From assembly GCF_902497875.1 (NCBI RefSeq), contig NZ_CABVHY010000029.1, positions 1 to 64,000 on the forward strand: a DNA stretch of 64,000 bases. The letters run 5' to 3'. Below the pieces are notes generated by a model. The model did not search any database, was not told the DNA's origin, and saw nothing but the letters and a program-made list of their open reading frames with translations. This DNA is from Pseudomonas fluorescens. Its GTDB lineage: Bacteria > Pseudomonadota > Gammaproteobacteria > Pseudomonadales > Pseudomonadaceae. Numbering within the stretch: the first letter of the stretch is position 1; each line of letters begins with the position of its first letter. A program made the translations under genes and the position numbers. This document shows, piece after piece, positions 19,157 to 27,195 of the stretch.

Positions 19157-19843
19157 ATGTTTGATCTAGATCCGAGCGTCATTGTCACGGCCATGCCGGC
19201 GCTGTGGAACGGCCTGAAATTCACCTTGCTGCTGACCCTCGTGGCCATGTCGGTGGGGATCGTTACCGGCACCTTACTGGCACTCATGCGCCTGTCGCAG
19301 AACCGCGTCCTGCGTGGCTTTGCCCTGGGTTACGTGACGGTGATGCGCAGCATCCCGCTGGTGCTGGTGATTTTCTGGTTCTACTTTCTGATGCCCTTGC
19401 TGCTGCAAATGGCCTTCGGTACTGAAAGGCCGGTGCAGATCGGTCCGGTCGTCACCGCATTCGTGACCTTCTGTATGTTTGAGGCGGCGTACTACAGCGA
19501 GATTATTCGTGGCGGTATCCAGAGCATCAGCGGTGGCCAGAAACAGGCGGCGGCGGCCCTCGGCCTGCGCCCGACGCAATCGATGATTTACGTGATCCTG
19601 CCACAGGCGTTGCGCCGCATGGCGCCGTTGTTGCTGACCCAGACCATCATCCTGTTCCAGGACACCTCACTGGTATACGTGCTGTCCATTGCCGATTTCA
19701 CCGGCGCGGCAAGCAAGTTCGCCCAACGTGACGGGCGCCTGGTCGAGCTGTATTTGTTCGTGGCCCTGGTCTACCTGGTGATCTGTTATTTGCTGTCCAG
19801 CCTGACCAAACGCATGAAAAGAAACATGGGGAAAACCGCATGA
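19157..19843 (+). CDS. Polar amino acid ABC transporter permease (GltK-like)
   Basis: A 228-aa permease with about five membrane spans. It has VMRSIPLVLVIFWFYFLMP, typical of GltK, and the EAA loop GQKQAAAALGLRPTQSMIYVILPQALR. It pairs with the preceding permease to form the heterodimeric channel. Its last codons overlap the ATPase start by 4 bp. Confidence 0.9.
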   Translation: MFDLDPSVIVTAMPALWNGLKFTLLLTLVAMSVGIVTGTLLALMRLSQNRVLRGFALGYVTVMRSIPLVLVIFWFYFLMPLLLQMAFGTERPVQIGPVVTAFVTFCMFEAAYYSEIIRGGIQSISGGQKQAAAALGLRPTQSMIYVILPQALRRMAPLLLTQTIILFQDTSLVYVLSIADFTGAASKFAQRDGRLVELYLFVALVYLVICYLLSSLTKRMKRNMGKTA

Positions 19844-20568
19844 TCCAGATGAAGAACTTGAGCAAATGGTACGGCAACTTTCAGGTCCTGAAAAACTGCA
19901 CCACCCAACTCTCGCGCGGTGAAGTGATGGTGGTCTGCGGGCCGTCCGGCTCGGGCAAGAGCACCCTGATCAAATGCGTCAATGGCCTGGAGCCGGTGCA
20001 GGAAGGCGAGATTTTCATCGAGGACCAGCCCGTCACCGGCAAGGGCGTCGACTTGCCCAAGCTGCGGGCGCGGGTGGGTATGGTGTTCCAGCATTTCGAG
20101 CTGTTTCCCCACCTGAGCATCATCGACAATCTCAACCTGGCGCAAATCAAGGTGCTGGGCCGTGACCGCGACACCGCGACGAAAAAAAGCATGGCGTTGC
20201 TCGAGCGCGTCGGGCTCAAGAGCCATGCGCACAAGTTCCCGATCCAGTTGTCCGGCGGTCAGCAGCAACGGGTCGCCATCGCGCGGGCCCTGGCCATGGA
20301 CCCGATCGCCATGCTGTTCGATGAACCTACCTCGGCACTCGACCCGGAAATGGTCAACGAAGTGCTGGACGTCATGGTCGAACTGGCTCGCGAGGGCATG
20401 ACCATGATGTGCGTGACCCACGAAATGGGCTTCGCCCGTAAAGTGGCCGATCGCATCGTATTCATGGACGGCGGCGAGATTATCGAAGACGTGAAATCCG
20501 AAGAATTCTTCGGCGCCCCACGCTCGGACCGCGCTCGCAGCTTCCTGTCGAAGATCTTGCAGCACTGA
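19840..20568 (+). CDS. Polar amino acid ABC transporter ATPase (GltL-like)
   Basis: A 242-aa ABC ATPase. Walker A is GPSGSGKSTLIKCVNGLE, the Q-loop is in VGMVFQHFELFPH, the signature is LSGGQQQRVAIARALAM, Walker B is AMLFDEPTSALDPE and the H-loop is CVTHEMGFA. It starts at an ATGA overlap with the GltK-like gene and closes the aminotransferase/transporter unit. Confidence 0.93.
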   Translation: MIQMKNLSKWYGNFQVLKNCTTQLSRGEVMVVCGPSGSGKSTLIKCVNGLEPVQEGEIFIEDQPVTGKGVDLPKLRARVGMVFQHFELFPHLSIIDNLNLAQIKVLGRDRDTATKKSMALLERVGLKSHAHKFPIQLSGGQQQRVAIARALAMDPIAMLFDEPTSALDPEMVNEVLDVMVELAREGMTMMCVTHEMGFARKVADRIVFMDGGEIIEDVKSEEFFGAPRSDRARSFLSKILQH

Positions 20569-20700
20569 GTGTTCGAGGGCTTGGCGCAATACGCGTAACG
20601 TCTGAACGGCATTGGGGCTTGGCGAATAGTGATCGCCGCGGTGCGCGATGCCAGCCATTTAATCGTCAGTCCTGGATAGATATCCGCTATGGAAAATATC

Positions 20701-20871
20701 TTTAAGGGCCGCCGAATACTGTGGCGAGGGGGCTTGCCCCCGCTCGGCTGCGCAGCAGTCGTAAAACCGGCGGATGCGTTCTATCTGGAAAACCGCGATG
20801 GCCGGTTTTAGGGCCGCTGCGCGCTCCAGCGGGGGCAAGCCCCCTCGCCACAGTATTCGGCGGCCCTTAAA
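20701..20871. repeat. REPIN: perfect 44-bp inverted repeat with 83-bp spacer
   Basis: 20701-20744 and 20828-20871 are exact reverse complements. The core TGTGGCGAGGGGGCTTGCCC is the common Pseudomonas REP sequence, and the spacer holds the usual GCAGCAGTCGTAAAACCGGC type block. It sits between the transporter unit and the kdgD operator. Confidence 0.9.
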
Positions 20872-20978
20872 AGATGTGTCGATACCCATGTCCCTTGGCA
20901 GAAGGGACAGTCCCGATGCATCGAGTTCGCCCCCCGGAAAATTAATCGCCCCCATCCCCTTGAGCACTCTCACTCTTA

Positions 20979-21000
20979 GTTGTACGATGTCGTATAACAT
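20979..21000. promoter_or_regulatory. Candidate GntR-type operator, site 2 (kdgD)
   Basis: GTTGTACGATGTCGTATAAC plus AT, 43 bp upstream of the kdgD start. It matches the inverted site at 16066-16087 except at three positions. This suggests one regulator controls both the aminotransferase/transporter unit and kdgD. Confidence 0.6.
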
Positions 21001-21042
21001 CAATACTTCTCCCACCGTGCGCTACTTAGGGTGTTTCGAACA

Positions 21043-21954
21043 ATGAATCCACAAGAACTGAAATCCATCCTCTCTTCCGGCCTGCTGTCCTTCCCGGTGA
21101 CCGATTTCAATGCCCAGGGCGACTTTCATCGCGCTGGCTATATCAAACGCCTTGAATGGTTGGCCCCTTACGGTGCCAGCGCCCTGTTCGCTGCCGGCGG
21201 CACCGGTGAGTTTTTCTCCCTGGCGGCCAGCGAATACTCCGAGATCATCAAGACCGCCGTTGATACCTGCGCCACCAGCGTGCCCATCCTCGCCGGTGTC
21301 GGTGGTTCGACCCGCCAGGCCATCGAGTACGCTCAGGAAGCCGAGCGTCTGGGTGCCAAAGGTCTGTTGCTGCTGCCGCACTACCTGACCGAAGCCAGCC
21401 AGGACGGGGTGGCCGCCCACGTCGAAGCGGTGTGCAAGTCGGTGAACATCGGGGTGGTGGTCTACAACCGTAACGTCTGCCGCCTGACCGCGCCGCTGCT
21501 TGAGCAATTGGCCGAGCGCTGCCCGAACCTCATCGGTTACAAGGATGGGCTGGGTGATGTCGAGTTGATGGTGTCGATTCGTCGTCGCCTGGGCGATCGC
21601 TTGACCTATCTGGGCGGTCTGCCGACCGCGGAAGTCTATGCGGCGGCGTATAGAGCCCTGGGCGTGCCGGTCTACTCTTCGGCGGTGTTCAACTTCATCC
21701 CGAAAACCGCGATGGACTTCTATCGCGCCATCGCTCGTGACGATCACCAAACCGTTGGCAAGCTCATCGACGACTTCTTCCTGCCCTACCTGGACATTCG
21801 CAACCGCTGCCCAGGTTATGGCGTGAGCATCGTCAAGGCCGGCGCGAAAATCGCCGGTTACGATGCAGGCCCGGTGCGTACCCCGCTCACCGACCTGACC
21901 GCGCACGAATACGAAATGCTCGCCGCGCTGATCGACAAGCAAGGCCCGCAGTAA
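21043..21954 (+). CDS. kdgD: 5-dehydro-4-deoxyglucarate dehydratase
   Basis: A 303-aa DapA-superfamily enzyme. It decarboxylates and dehydrates 5-keto-4-deoxy-D-glucarate to 2-oxoglutarate semialdehyde in D-glucarate/galactarate breakdown. It begins MNPQELKSILSSGLLSFPVT. The GGTGEFFSL motif, VVVYNRNVC (Tyr) and the Schiff-base Lys in LIGYKDGLGD are visible. A GTG four codons upstream is an alternative start; the ATG matches the usual family start, although the nearest AGGG is 13 bp away. It is a single gene with its own operator and terminator. The glucarate dehydratase and semialdehyde dehydrogenase partners are not in the window. Confidence 0.93.
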   Translation: MNPQELKSILSSGLLSFPVTDFNAQGDFHRAGYIKRLEWLAPYGASALFAAGGTGEFFSLAASEYSEIIKTAVDTCATSVPILAGVGGSTRQAIEYAQEAERLGAKGLLLLPHYLTEASQDGVAAHVEAVCKSVNIGVVVYNRNVCRLTAPLLEQLAERCPNLIGYKDGLGDVELMVSIRRRLGDRLTYLGGLPTAEVYAAAYRALGVPVYSSAVFNFIPKTAMDFYRAIARDDHQTVGKLIDDFFLPYLDIRNRCPGYGVSIVKAGAKIAGYDAGPVRTPLTDLTAHEYEMLAALIDKQGPQ

Positions 21955-21968
21955 AAAACCAATGATTC

Positions 21969-21997
21969 AAAACCGTTGAGCAATCAGCGGTTTTTTT
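21969..21997 (+). terminator. Rho-independent terminator of kdgD
   Basis: AAAACCGTTGA / TCAGCGGTTTT stem (one G-T pair) followed by a T-run, 14 bp after the kdgD stop. Confidence 0.85.
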
Positions 21998-22015
21998 GTT
22001 TCTGCAGAAGTGAGA

Positions 22016-22459
22016 TCAGGGCTGGTCGTCGCTGGCTTTTTTTGTGTGAGCCGCCACGTAAATATGATTCACCATCGCGAAAAATAATCCCGTGGACAAC
22101 CCGCACATGAGGATGCCAGTCAATCCCTCTATCGGTCCAAACAATCGCCACGGACTCGCGAGCACCACTTCACCGTAACCTATCGTCGCGTAGGTCACCC
22201 CGGAGAAGTAAAGCGCCGTTTCGAGATCGGGCAGGCATTCCTGCCACAGGTAAAAGGCCGCCCAGATCGATATCTCAATGACATGGAGCAGTATCAGGTA
22301 ACAGGCCGCCCATACGAGCCTGCGGATAATGGCCCAGAGGTGGGTCTGAGACAACAATGCCCACCGAGACAGCGCCTTCAGCATCAGGGCCATGCCGACG
22401 GCATGCACGACCACGGTACTGGCCGCCAGCCCCCATGCGAAAAGGATGTTTAATGACAT
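22016..22459 (-). CDS. Two-pore-helix potassium channel family protein
   Basis: A 147-aa inner-membrane protein with hydrophobic segments near residues 5-30, 45-70 and 110-135. The pore loop is SGVTYATIGYGEV, where TIGYG matches the potassium selectivity filter. There is no regulatory (RCK or cyclic-nucleotide) domain, so it is a minimal ion channel. It is convergent with kdgD. Confidence 0.85.
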   Translation of the reverse strand: MSLNILFAWGLAASTVVVHAVGMALMLKALSRWALLSQTHLWAIIRRLVWAACYLILLHVIEISIWAAFYLWQECLPDLETALYFSGVTYATIGYGEVVLASPWRLFGPIEGLTGILMCGLSTGLFFAMVNHIYVAAHTKKASDDQP

Positions 22460-22783
22460 TGAGGTTCCTTGGCTGGAGTTCTACTCGCAGCCTGTTTTCT
22501 CCTGCCCAACTGCAGTCAGTCAGAAAACCGGCACCGCCCGAACGACTGCAATGACGGTGACCTGACCTGACCTCGCTCACGAAGCATAGGCGCACCTATC
22601 TGATCGCTCCACAGATCGACTGATCGCACTACACTCCACCAGGGCAGCAAAGAATTTATACGTGTCGCTCGCAACGCAATTCAAACGGGCTGCTTGCCAT
22701 GGCCGGCGCGGCCATCGCATGCGACGCGAGCCTTCCCCACGACGGCAGGAATGCCAAGGTGATGCGATGGGCAATTTTCTCTC
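22460..22783. other. Intergenic spacer, nothing recognised
   Basis: 324 bp between the divergent channel and DUF4239 genes. It presumably contains their promoters; no repeat, RNA or further gene was recognised. Confidence 0.4.
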
Positions 22784-23539
22784 ATGAACCATCTCGTTAT
22801 CGGGCTCATCGCCTTCGTCGCTATCTTTGGCGGCGCGCTTATTGGCCTCTTTGCTGCGCGGGCTCTGCCCGAGCATCACCTCAGCAATGAGTCGCGCAAT
22901 GCGATCTCCGTTTCGGCGGCGATTGTCGGCACGCTTTCGGCGTTGGTGATCGGCCTGATGATCTCGACGGCGAACAGTTCGTTCTCGACACGCTCGAGTG
23001 AAGTCTCCAGGATCGCCGTCGACATCGTCCGCATCAACCGCGTGATGCAGCGTTACGGACCAGAGGCAGAAGATGCCCGCGTCAAGCTGCGCGACTACGC
23101 GAGGGCGAAAATGCAGGAGTTGTTCCCGGCGGCGGGGGAACCATTGCAGTCCACCGAAGCGACTGTCCGGATGATGGAGGCGACACAAGAATCGATTCTA
23201 TTGCTGGTTCCGACTGACCCGAGACAGCGCTGGCTGCGCTCCCAGGCGCTCACGCTTTCGGACGATGTATTACAGGCGCGCTGGCTGCTGGCGGAACAGC
23301 GTGCCAGCAACATTCCGATGCCGTTCCTGATCCTGCTGATCTTTTGGCTGAGCCTGGTTTTCGCCAGCTTCGGCTTGTTCGCACCTCGCCATGCCACGAC
23401 TATCGCCGTTTTCTGCCTCTGTTCGATTGCGGTGTCGGGAGGCATCACAATGATTCTGGAGTTGGACTCGCCCTTTTCCGGCCTCGTCCATGTCTCCGGC
23501 GAGCCGATGCGCCAAGCGCTGGCCGAGATCATCCGTTGA
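22784..23539 (+). CDS. DUF4239 (bestrophin-like) membrane protein
   Basis: A 251-aa membrane protein. Two hydrophobic segments lie at the N-terminus (residues 5-25 and 42-62, the latter VSAAIVGTLSALVIGLMIST) and two near residues 180-225. A long soluble helical region lies between. This layout matches the DUF4239 family, of unknown function. No clear Shine-Dalgarno is seen at the ATG, so the start is not certain. Confidence 0.75.
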   Translation: MNHLVIGLIAFVAIFGGALIGLFAARALPEHHLSNESRNAISVSAAIVGTLSALVIGLMISTANSSFSTRSSEVSRIAVDIVRINRVMQRYGPEAEDARVKLRDYARAKMQELFPAAGEPLQSTEATVRMMEATQESILLLVPTDPRQRWLRSQALTLSDDVLQARWLLAEQRASNIPMPFLILLIFWLSLVFASFGLFAPRHATTIAVFCLCSIAVSGGITMILELDSPFSGLVHVSGEPMRQALAEIIR

Positions 23540-23912
23540 TCAATCTAGAAGACAGGTCGGTCAACACATCACATTCGCCTGGCCGAAGACCTCACGATGC
23601 CCGGACTGAGACACGCGAGTATCTCCTTTTAGCGGTCACTGCATGGCCACAGCCATATGAGCGCCGATGTTGGCCGTACGGACCTATCTTTACTTTCTAC
23701 TACCGACTTCGCAGGCAATCCAAAAAAATCTCAGCGTTGAATTATCAAATGTGTTTTCACACAGCCTGGACCCGAAACGGTCGGTGAAGGCGCCTATTAA
23801 ATCGATGAGCGGTTGAAGGAGTAAACTTCGGTAATACGGCTCGTCGCTGGCTATAAATCTCGATGATCTATAGATTGATGTCTATCTGATATCACTTATG
23901 CAGGAAGCAGCA
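23540..23912. other. Left flank of the nuclease gene, with a direct-repeat copy
   Basis: 373 bp without a supported gene, more AT-rich than the surroundings. It contains the 21-bp repeat at 23753-23773 that recurs at 25048-25068. Confidence 0.5.
23753..23773. repeat. 21-bp direct repeat, left copy
   Basis: GTTTTCACACAGCCTGGACC plus C, identical at 25048-25068. The pair brackets the nuclease gene at a spacing of 1295 bp. Confidence 0.85.
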
Positions 23913-24902
23913 ATGAAGTATCTAACGAGGCTTTGTTACAACACGGAGAACTGGAAGAAACCCTCGGGCGTAGCGCCCGCCAAAGAAGTTAAAAGCTCCC
24001 ACACAAGTAAATTCGGGTTCGGCCATGAGGAATGGCTCTTCAGAGATGATTGGGTCGTTGATGGTTGGCGTTATGCGTTCGTGCAAGGGGTGAACAAAAG
24101 TCGAAAGCGGTTGCTCAAGGACGCGCAGCCATTCGATCTGCACCTTTTCAGCATTGAGCCAAACGCCAAACGGCGGTACGTGGGTGAAATTCGAGAAGTG
24201 GAAGCCCTTACCGACCATCAAGCGCAAGATGCGCTTGAATTGTTCAAAGAAAAGGGCTGGCATCGAGAGATGCGTGAAGAAATTGCCCAGATTGGTCGCA
24301 ATCCAGAGGACTTGGGGCGTGACGAGTATGCCACACACGTATTAAACATCCGATTTCGGTTGGATAACGTCACGCTTTACGACGCTGAATACTCGAAATC
24401 CGGCGATCCAATCATAGAGCGGTGCAAGCACTATCAGCTCTATTCTGTGATGGTCCAGGGTGACCAAACACCTGGTGGACGGCGCAAGCCTAATGGCAAG
24501 GATTGGATCACCATCCCCAACTTCAAGCCCACCACCAGGACGGTGACTTATCAGCGCACACCCGAGCATGCAAGGATGCAGGAGAAACTATTTGAGCAGC
24601 TGAAGAAAGATTATCCAGCCGCCAAGGTTCTTATGGAACATGAGTACATCGACATAATTGTAGAGACCGATGATGCTCTCACCCTCTATGAGATTAAGTC
24701 AGATCTGTTGCCTCGCACCGTCCTGCGGCAAGCTATCGGGCAGTTACTCGAATACGCCTACCATACTCAGGTGCGCAAAAAAACGATCAGTTTGGTTGCG
24801 GTGGGACGAGAGCCCTTATCCGGCGACGATGTGGAATATTTGAAATTGCTGCAGAGCGAGTTTGACTTGCCGTTGAGCTATCTGTGCGTACCTCTGGATT
24901 GA
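23913..24902 (+). CDS. Putative PD-(D/E)xK restriction endonuclease-like protein
   Basis: A 329-aa soluble protein. The C-terminal third looks like a PD-(D/E)xK nuclease: HEYIDIIVE supplies a catalytic Asp, LYEIKSD (about residue 258-264) the ExK, and RQAIGQLLEYAYH the QxxxGQL-Y helix seen in Mrr-like nucleases. The N-terminal half (FGHEEWLFRDDW, GWRYAFVQGVN, RRYVGEIREVE) resembles a PUA/EVE-like recognition domain. This suggests a type IV, modification-dependent restriction enzyme. No methylase partner is present. AGGA sits 8 bp before the ATG at 23913. It is AT-richer than its neighbours and flanked by 21-bp direct repeats, so probably acquired. The family assignment is inference. Confidence 0.6.
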   Translation: MKYLTRLCYNTENWKKPSGVAPAKEVKSSHTSKFGFGHEEWLFRDDWVVDGWRYAFVQGVNKSRKRLLKDAQPFDLHLFSIEPNAKRRYVGEIREVEALTDHQAQDALELFKEKGWHREMREEIAQIGRNPEDLGRDEYATHVLNIRFRLDNVTLYDAEYSKSGDPIIERCKHYQLYSVMVQGDQTPGGRRKPNGKDWITIPNFKPTTRTVTYQRTPEHARMQEKLFEQLKKDYPAAKVLMEHEYIDIIVETDDALTLYEIKSDLLPRTVLRQAIGQLLEYAYHTQVRKKTISLVAVGREPLSGDDVEYLKLLQSEFDLPLSYLCVPLD

Positions 24903-25047
24903 GTAACATCCGACTCCTTTTGATCCAGGCTGGCCCCTGAGTCGGCTCAGGTAGCCACATATGGGGCTGAACGATCTGCACGGCTATTCAGGTTTAGCCC
25001 AGCCCGAGACGAACTGCGCAAGGTCCAGCTTTTAACGTGTCCCGCGA

Positions 25048-25068
25048 GTTTTCACACAGCCTGGACCC
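25048..25068. repeat. 21-bp direct repeat, right copy
   Basis: Identical to 23753-23773; see the left copy. Confidence 0.85.
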
Positions 25069-25103
25069 ATTGCGCACGTACAGCACACAGACACCTGTGT
25101 TAG

Positions 25104-25589
25104 TCAGCCCCGTATCGTCCAGAGCATGGTCTGAACCCTGATATGCGGATGACTGACTAACTGTTCCCATTCATCCATGAAAGAGAAGCCCTGCCTTAGA
25201 TAGAAGTTCGCGGCGCGGGCGTTGTCTGGAGAGACGTCCAGAAAAACCCGATCATGGCCTTTTCCTGTCGCGCGGAATTTCACCGCCTCGACCAGCCGCG
25301 TTGCGACGCCAGAGCCACGTGCAGCGGGTTCAACCCACATTCCGATCAAGTTATAGCGATTCGCTTGGCTGACCCCGCCACCGATCATTCCCAGCGGTTT
25401 ATCGTCCTCGATGGCCAACCAGAATTCCGTCCCGGCCGCTGACGAGGCGCGGTCTTTCCACTGCTCGTCGGTGTAATCAGCGGCCGTTTGGTAACTCACA
25501 CCAAAGGCTGTCGGCGTGTCCAACAGCGCGGCAAGACGGACTTGCTTCAACAGCCTCCAGTCTGTTGCTTGGGTCAATCGAATCTCCAT
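25104..25589 (-). CDS. GNAT-family N-acetyltransferase
   Basis: A 161-aa cytoplasmic acetyltransferase. The acetyl-CoA binding motif A is visible as MWVEPAARGSGVATRLVEAV, followed by VFLDVSPDNARAANFYLRQGF (motif B, with the conserved Asn and Tyr). The substrate is unknown. It begins 16 bp after the stop of the RTX/DUF4214 gene upstream on the same strand and may be cotranscribed with it. Confidence 0.88.
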   Translation of the reverse strand: MEIRLTQATDWRLLKQVRLAALLDTPTAFGVSYQTAADYTDEQWKDRASSAAGTEFWLAIEDDKPLGMIGGGVSQANRYNLIGMWVEPAARGSGVATRLVEAVKFRATGKGHDRVFLDVSPDNARAANFYLRQGFSFMDEWEQLVSHPHIRVQTMLWTIRG

Positions 25590-25605
25590 GACCTTCCTCC
25601 CCAGC

Positions 25606-26499
25606 CTACATCCAGATCCCGTCTTTCAAGGCGGCGGTTGTGCCGTTGACGTTCTCGATGCTTTCGGAAAAAGCGACCAGCATTTCATGGGGCTGCATGC
25701 CGTTTTCCGCGGCCTTGCTCCAGTACTGAAAACCTGTGGCGTCGGGCTCGCGATGCAGGACGTGCAGGTAGTAGTTGTTGATCAGCTGGGTGGTGTCATT
25801 GGTCGGGTTTATCGACTTGAACTCATTGCTGTCGACCACACCTTGTGCGACCTGGGTCAGGCTGGCACCTGCGTCCATTCGCTCGATCCAGAATTTCAAG
25901 CCCGAGACATCGGGTTTGCGATCAAACGCGGCTTGGTAGATACGGTACGCGGAGCCGGCGTTTTCACCGGGTTTAACGTCCAGCGCAAGCACCGAGCCGT
26001 CGCCCATGGCAATACGCTCGATACCGTTCAAGGTGTCGACCTTGCCCAAGGTGCTGACCTTGTAGCCGCTGCCACTGGCGCTGATGGCCACTTTGTTGCG
26101 ACCGCCGTCGTAATACGCCGTGTCGACGCCCGGACCACCGACGAAGGTGTCATTGCCGGTATAGCCGTAGAACCCATCATTGCCGTATGAGCCAATGATC
26201 GTGTCGTTGCCTTTCAGAACCTCCGTCATTAGCCCGGCAACACTGGAGTTGAGCGCTTTCTGGTAATCAAGGCTCAGCCCGGAGATGCTGAGAACAGGGG
26301 TGCCGCTCTGGGACCAATACATTCCGGTCACCAAGCCCGCGGTAACGCCGGTGGAATTGTAGGTAAAGAAGCCACGGACATCGATGGTGTGAACGCCGTC
26401 CGTTAGCTGATAACCCGACGAAGTGAGTATCGAGAGATGACCATCCCAATCGCTGATGTCATAGCTATCTTCAGGCCGGTGGAACGTAAGGGTAGTCAT
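25606..26499 (-). CDS. RTX-like DUF4214 protein, probably type I secreted
   Basis: A 297-aa protein. Residues about 95-130 carry calcium-binding RTX-type repeats (LKGNDTIIGSYGNDGFYGY, TGNDTFVGGPGVDTAYY). The C-terminal 110 residues hold two DUF4214 units (IYQAAFDRKPDVSGLKFWIE and YLHVLHREPDATGFQYWSK). No Sec signal is present. The domain plan matches small type I secreted proteins, and the DUF4214 tail is like that of the 1085-aa protein at 12496-15753. The role is unknown. Confidence 0.82.
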   Translation of the reverse strand: MTTLTFHRPEDSYDISDWDGHLSILTSSGYQLTDGVHTIDVRGFFTYNSTGVTAGLVTGMYWSQSGTPVLSISGLSLDYQKALNSSVAGLMTEVLKGNDTIIGSYGNDGFYGYTGNDTFVGGPGVDTAYYDGGRNKVAISASGSGYKVSTLGKVDTLNGIERIAMGDGSVLALDVKPGENAGSAYRIYQAAFDRKPDVSGLKFWIERMDAGASLTQVAQGVVDSNEFKSINPTNDTTQLINNYYLHVLHREPDATGFQYWSKAAENGMQPHEMLVAFSESIENVNGTTAALKDGIWM

Positions 26500-26735
26500 G
26501 GAGGGTCCTTCTCCTTAGGTATTGAAACGCCATCATCTCATAGCCACGCTTTAGGGTTGCCTATGATTGGAAGCCGGCCCAGCGTGTCTCAAGCGTTGCC
26601 AACTCTCAACTTTCGTAGCCACTGATACGTTTGATATAGGTTGTGATCCGCTGGTTGAGCTCGGCCTGGGTCTGAAGGAGTGCCTGTATTGAGTGTTAAT
26701 CACAGAATATTTGTATGGGTTAACTTTTCTACGGG

Positions 26736-26770
26736 CAAAAAAAAACGCCTGGGGAGAATTCCAAGGGCGT
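26736..26770 (-). terminator. Second terminator after the Ala-rich gene
   Basis: On the minus strand an imperfect stem (ACGCC ... GGCGT closing) is followed directly by nine T residues. Confidence 0.55.
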
Positions 26771-27106
26771 CGGCGGGGATGCAACATTGTGTAATTACAG
26801 GGTGTTCAAGAGGCTCGCACAGACTTGTTTGCGCGATCAAGGAAAACCGTAAGTGCGCTGTTCAGCAAGATATAAGTCAAGTGATAAATAACAAAAATGC
26901 AGCAGGGTTCACGTTTCCAACCTTTTCACCCCGTCGGGCTAGCTGCACGGCGCGATTATAAAGCCCTCGAGCGCGGCCCGCTGATTCATCCGACAGAATG
27001 CGGTGAAGTGTCGTTTTGGGATATGCAGCACGGTTTCATTGAAAATATTTCTGCTCCTGATGATTGATTGGTCTTGAGGCCAGGTAGTTTTATCAAATCG
27101 CGCCCA

Positions 27107-27137
27107 TTAAAAAACCCGCCCTTTTAAGGGGGCGGGT
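27107..27137 (-). terminator. Terminator of the Ala-rich secreted protein gene
   Basis: ACCCGCCC (27114-27121) pairs with GGGCGGGT (27130-27137), and six T residues follow on the minus strand. It begins 59 bp after the stop codon. Confidence 0.88.
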
Positions 27138-27195
27138 CTTTCGAGAGCCCTTCACCAGACCCGAAGGCCTGGTGTTGGATTCACATCAGCGATGG

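Larger units (their letters stand above)
26500..27195. other. AT-rich intergenic region with two terminators
   Basis: 696 bp without a supported gene. Two minus-strand terminators (26736-26770, 27107-27137) lie downstream of the Ala-rich gene. A TATAAT on the minus strand near 26955 could be a -10 element, but no matching -35 is seen. Confidence 0.5.
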
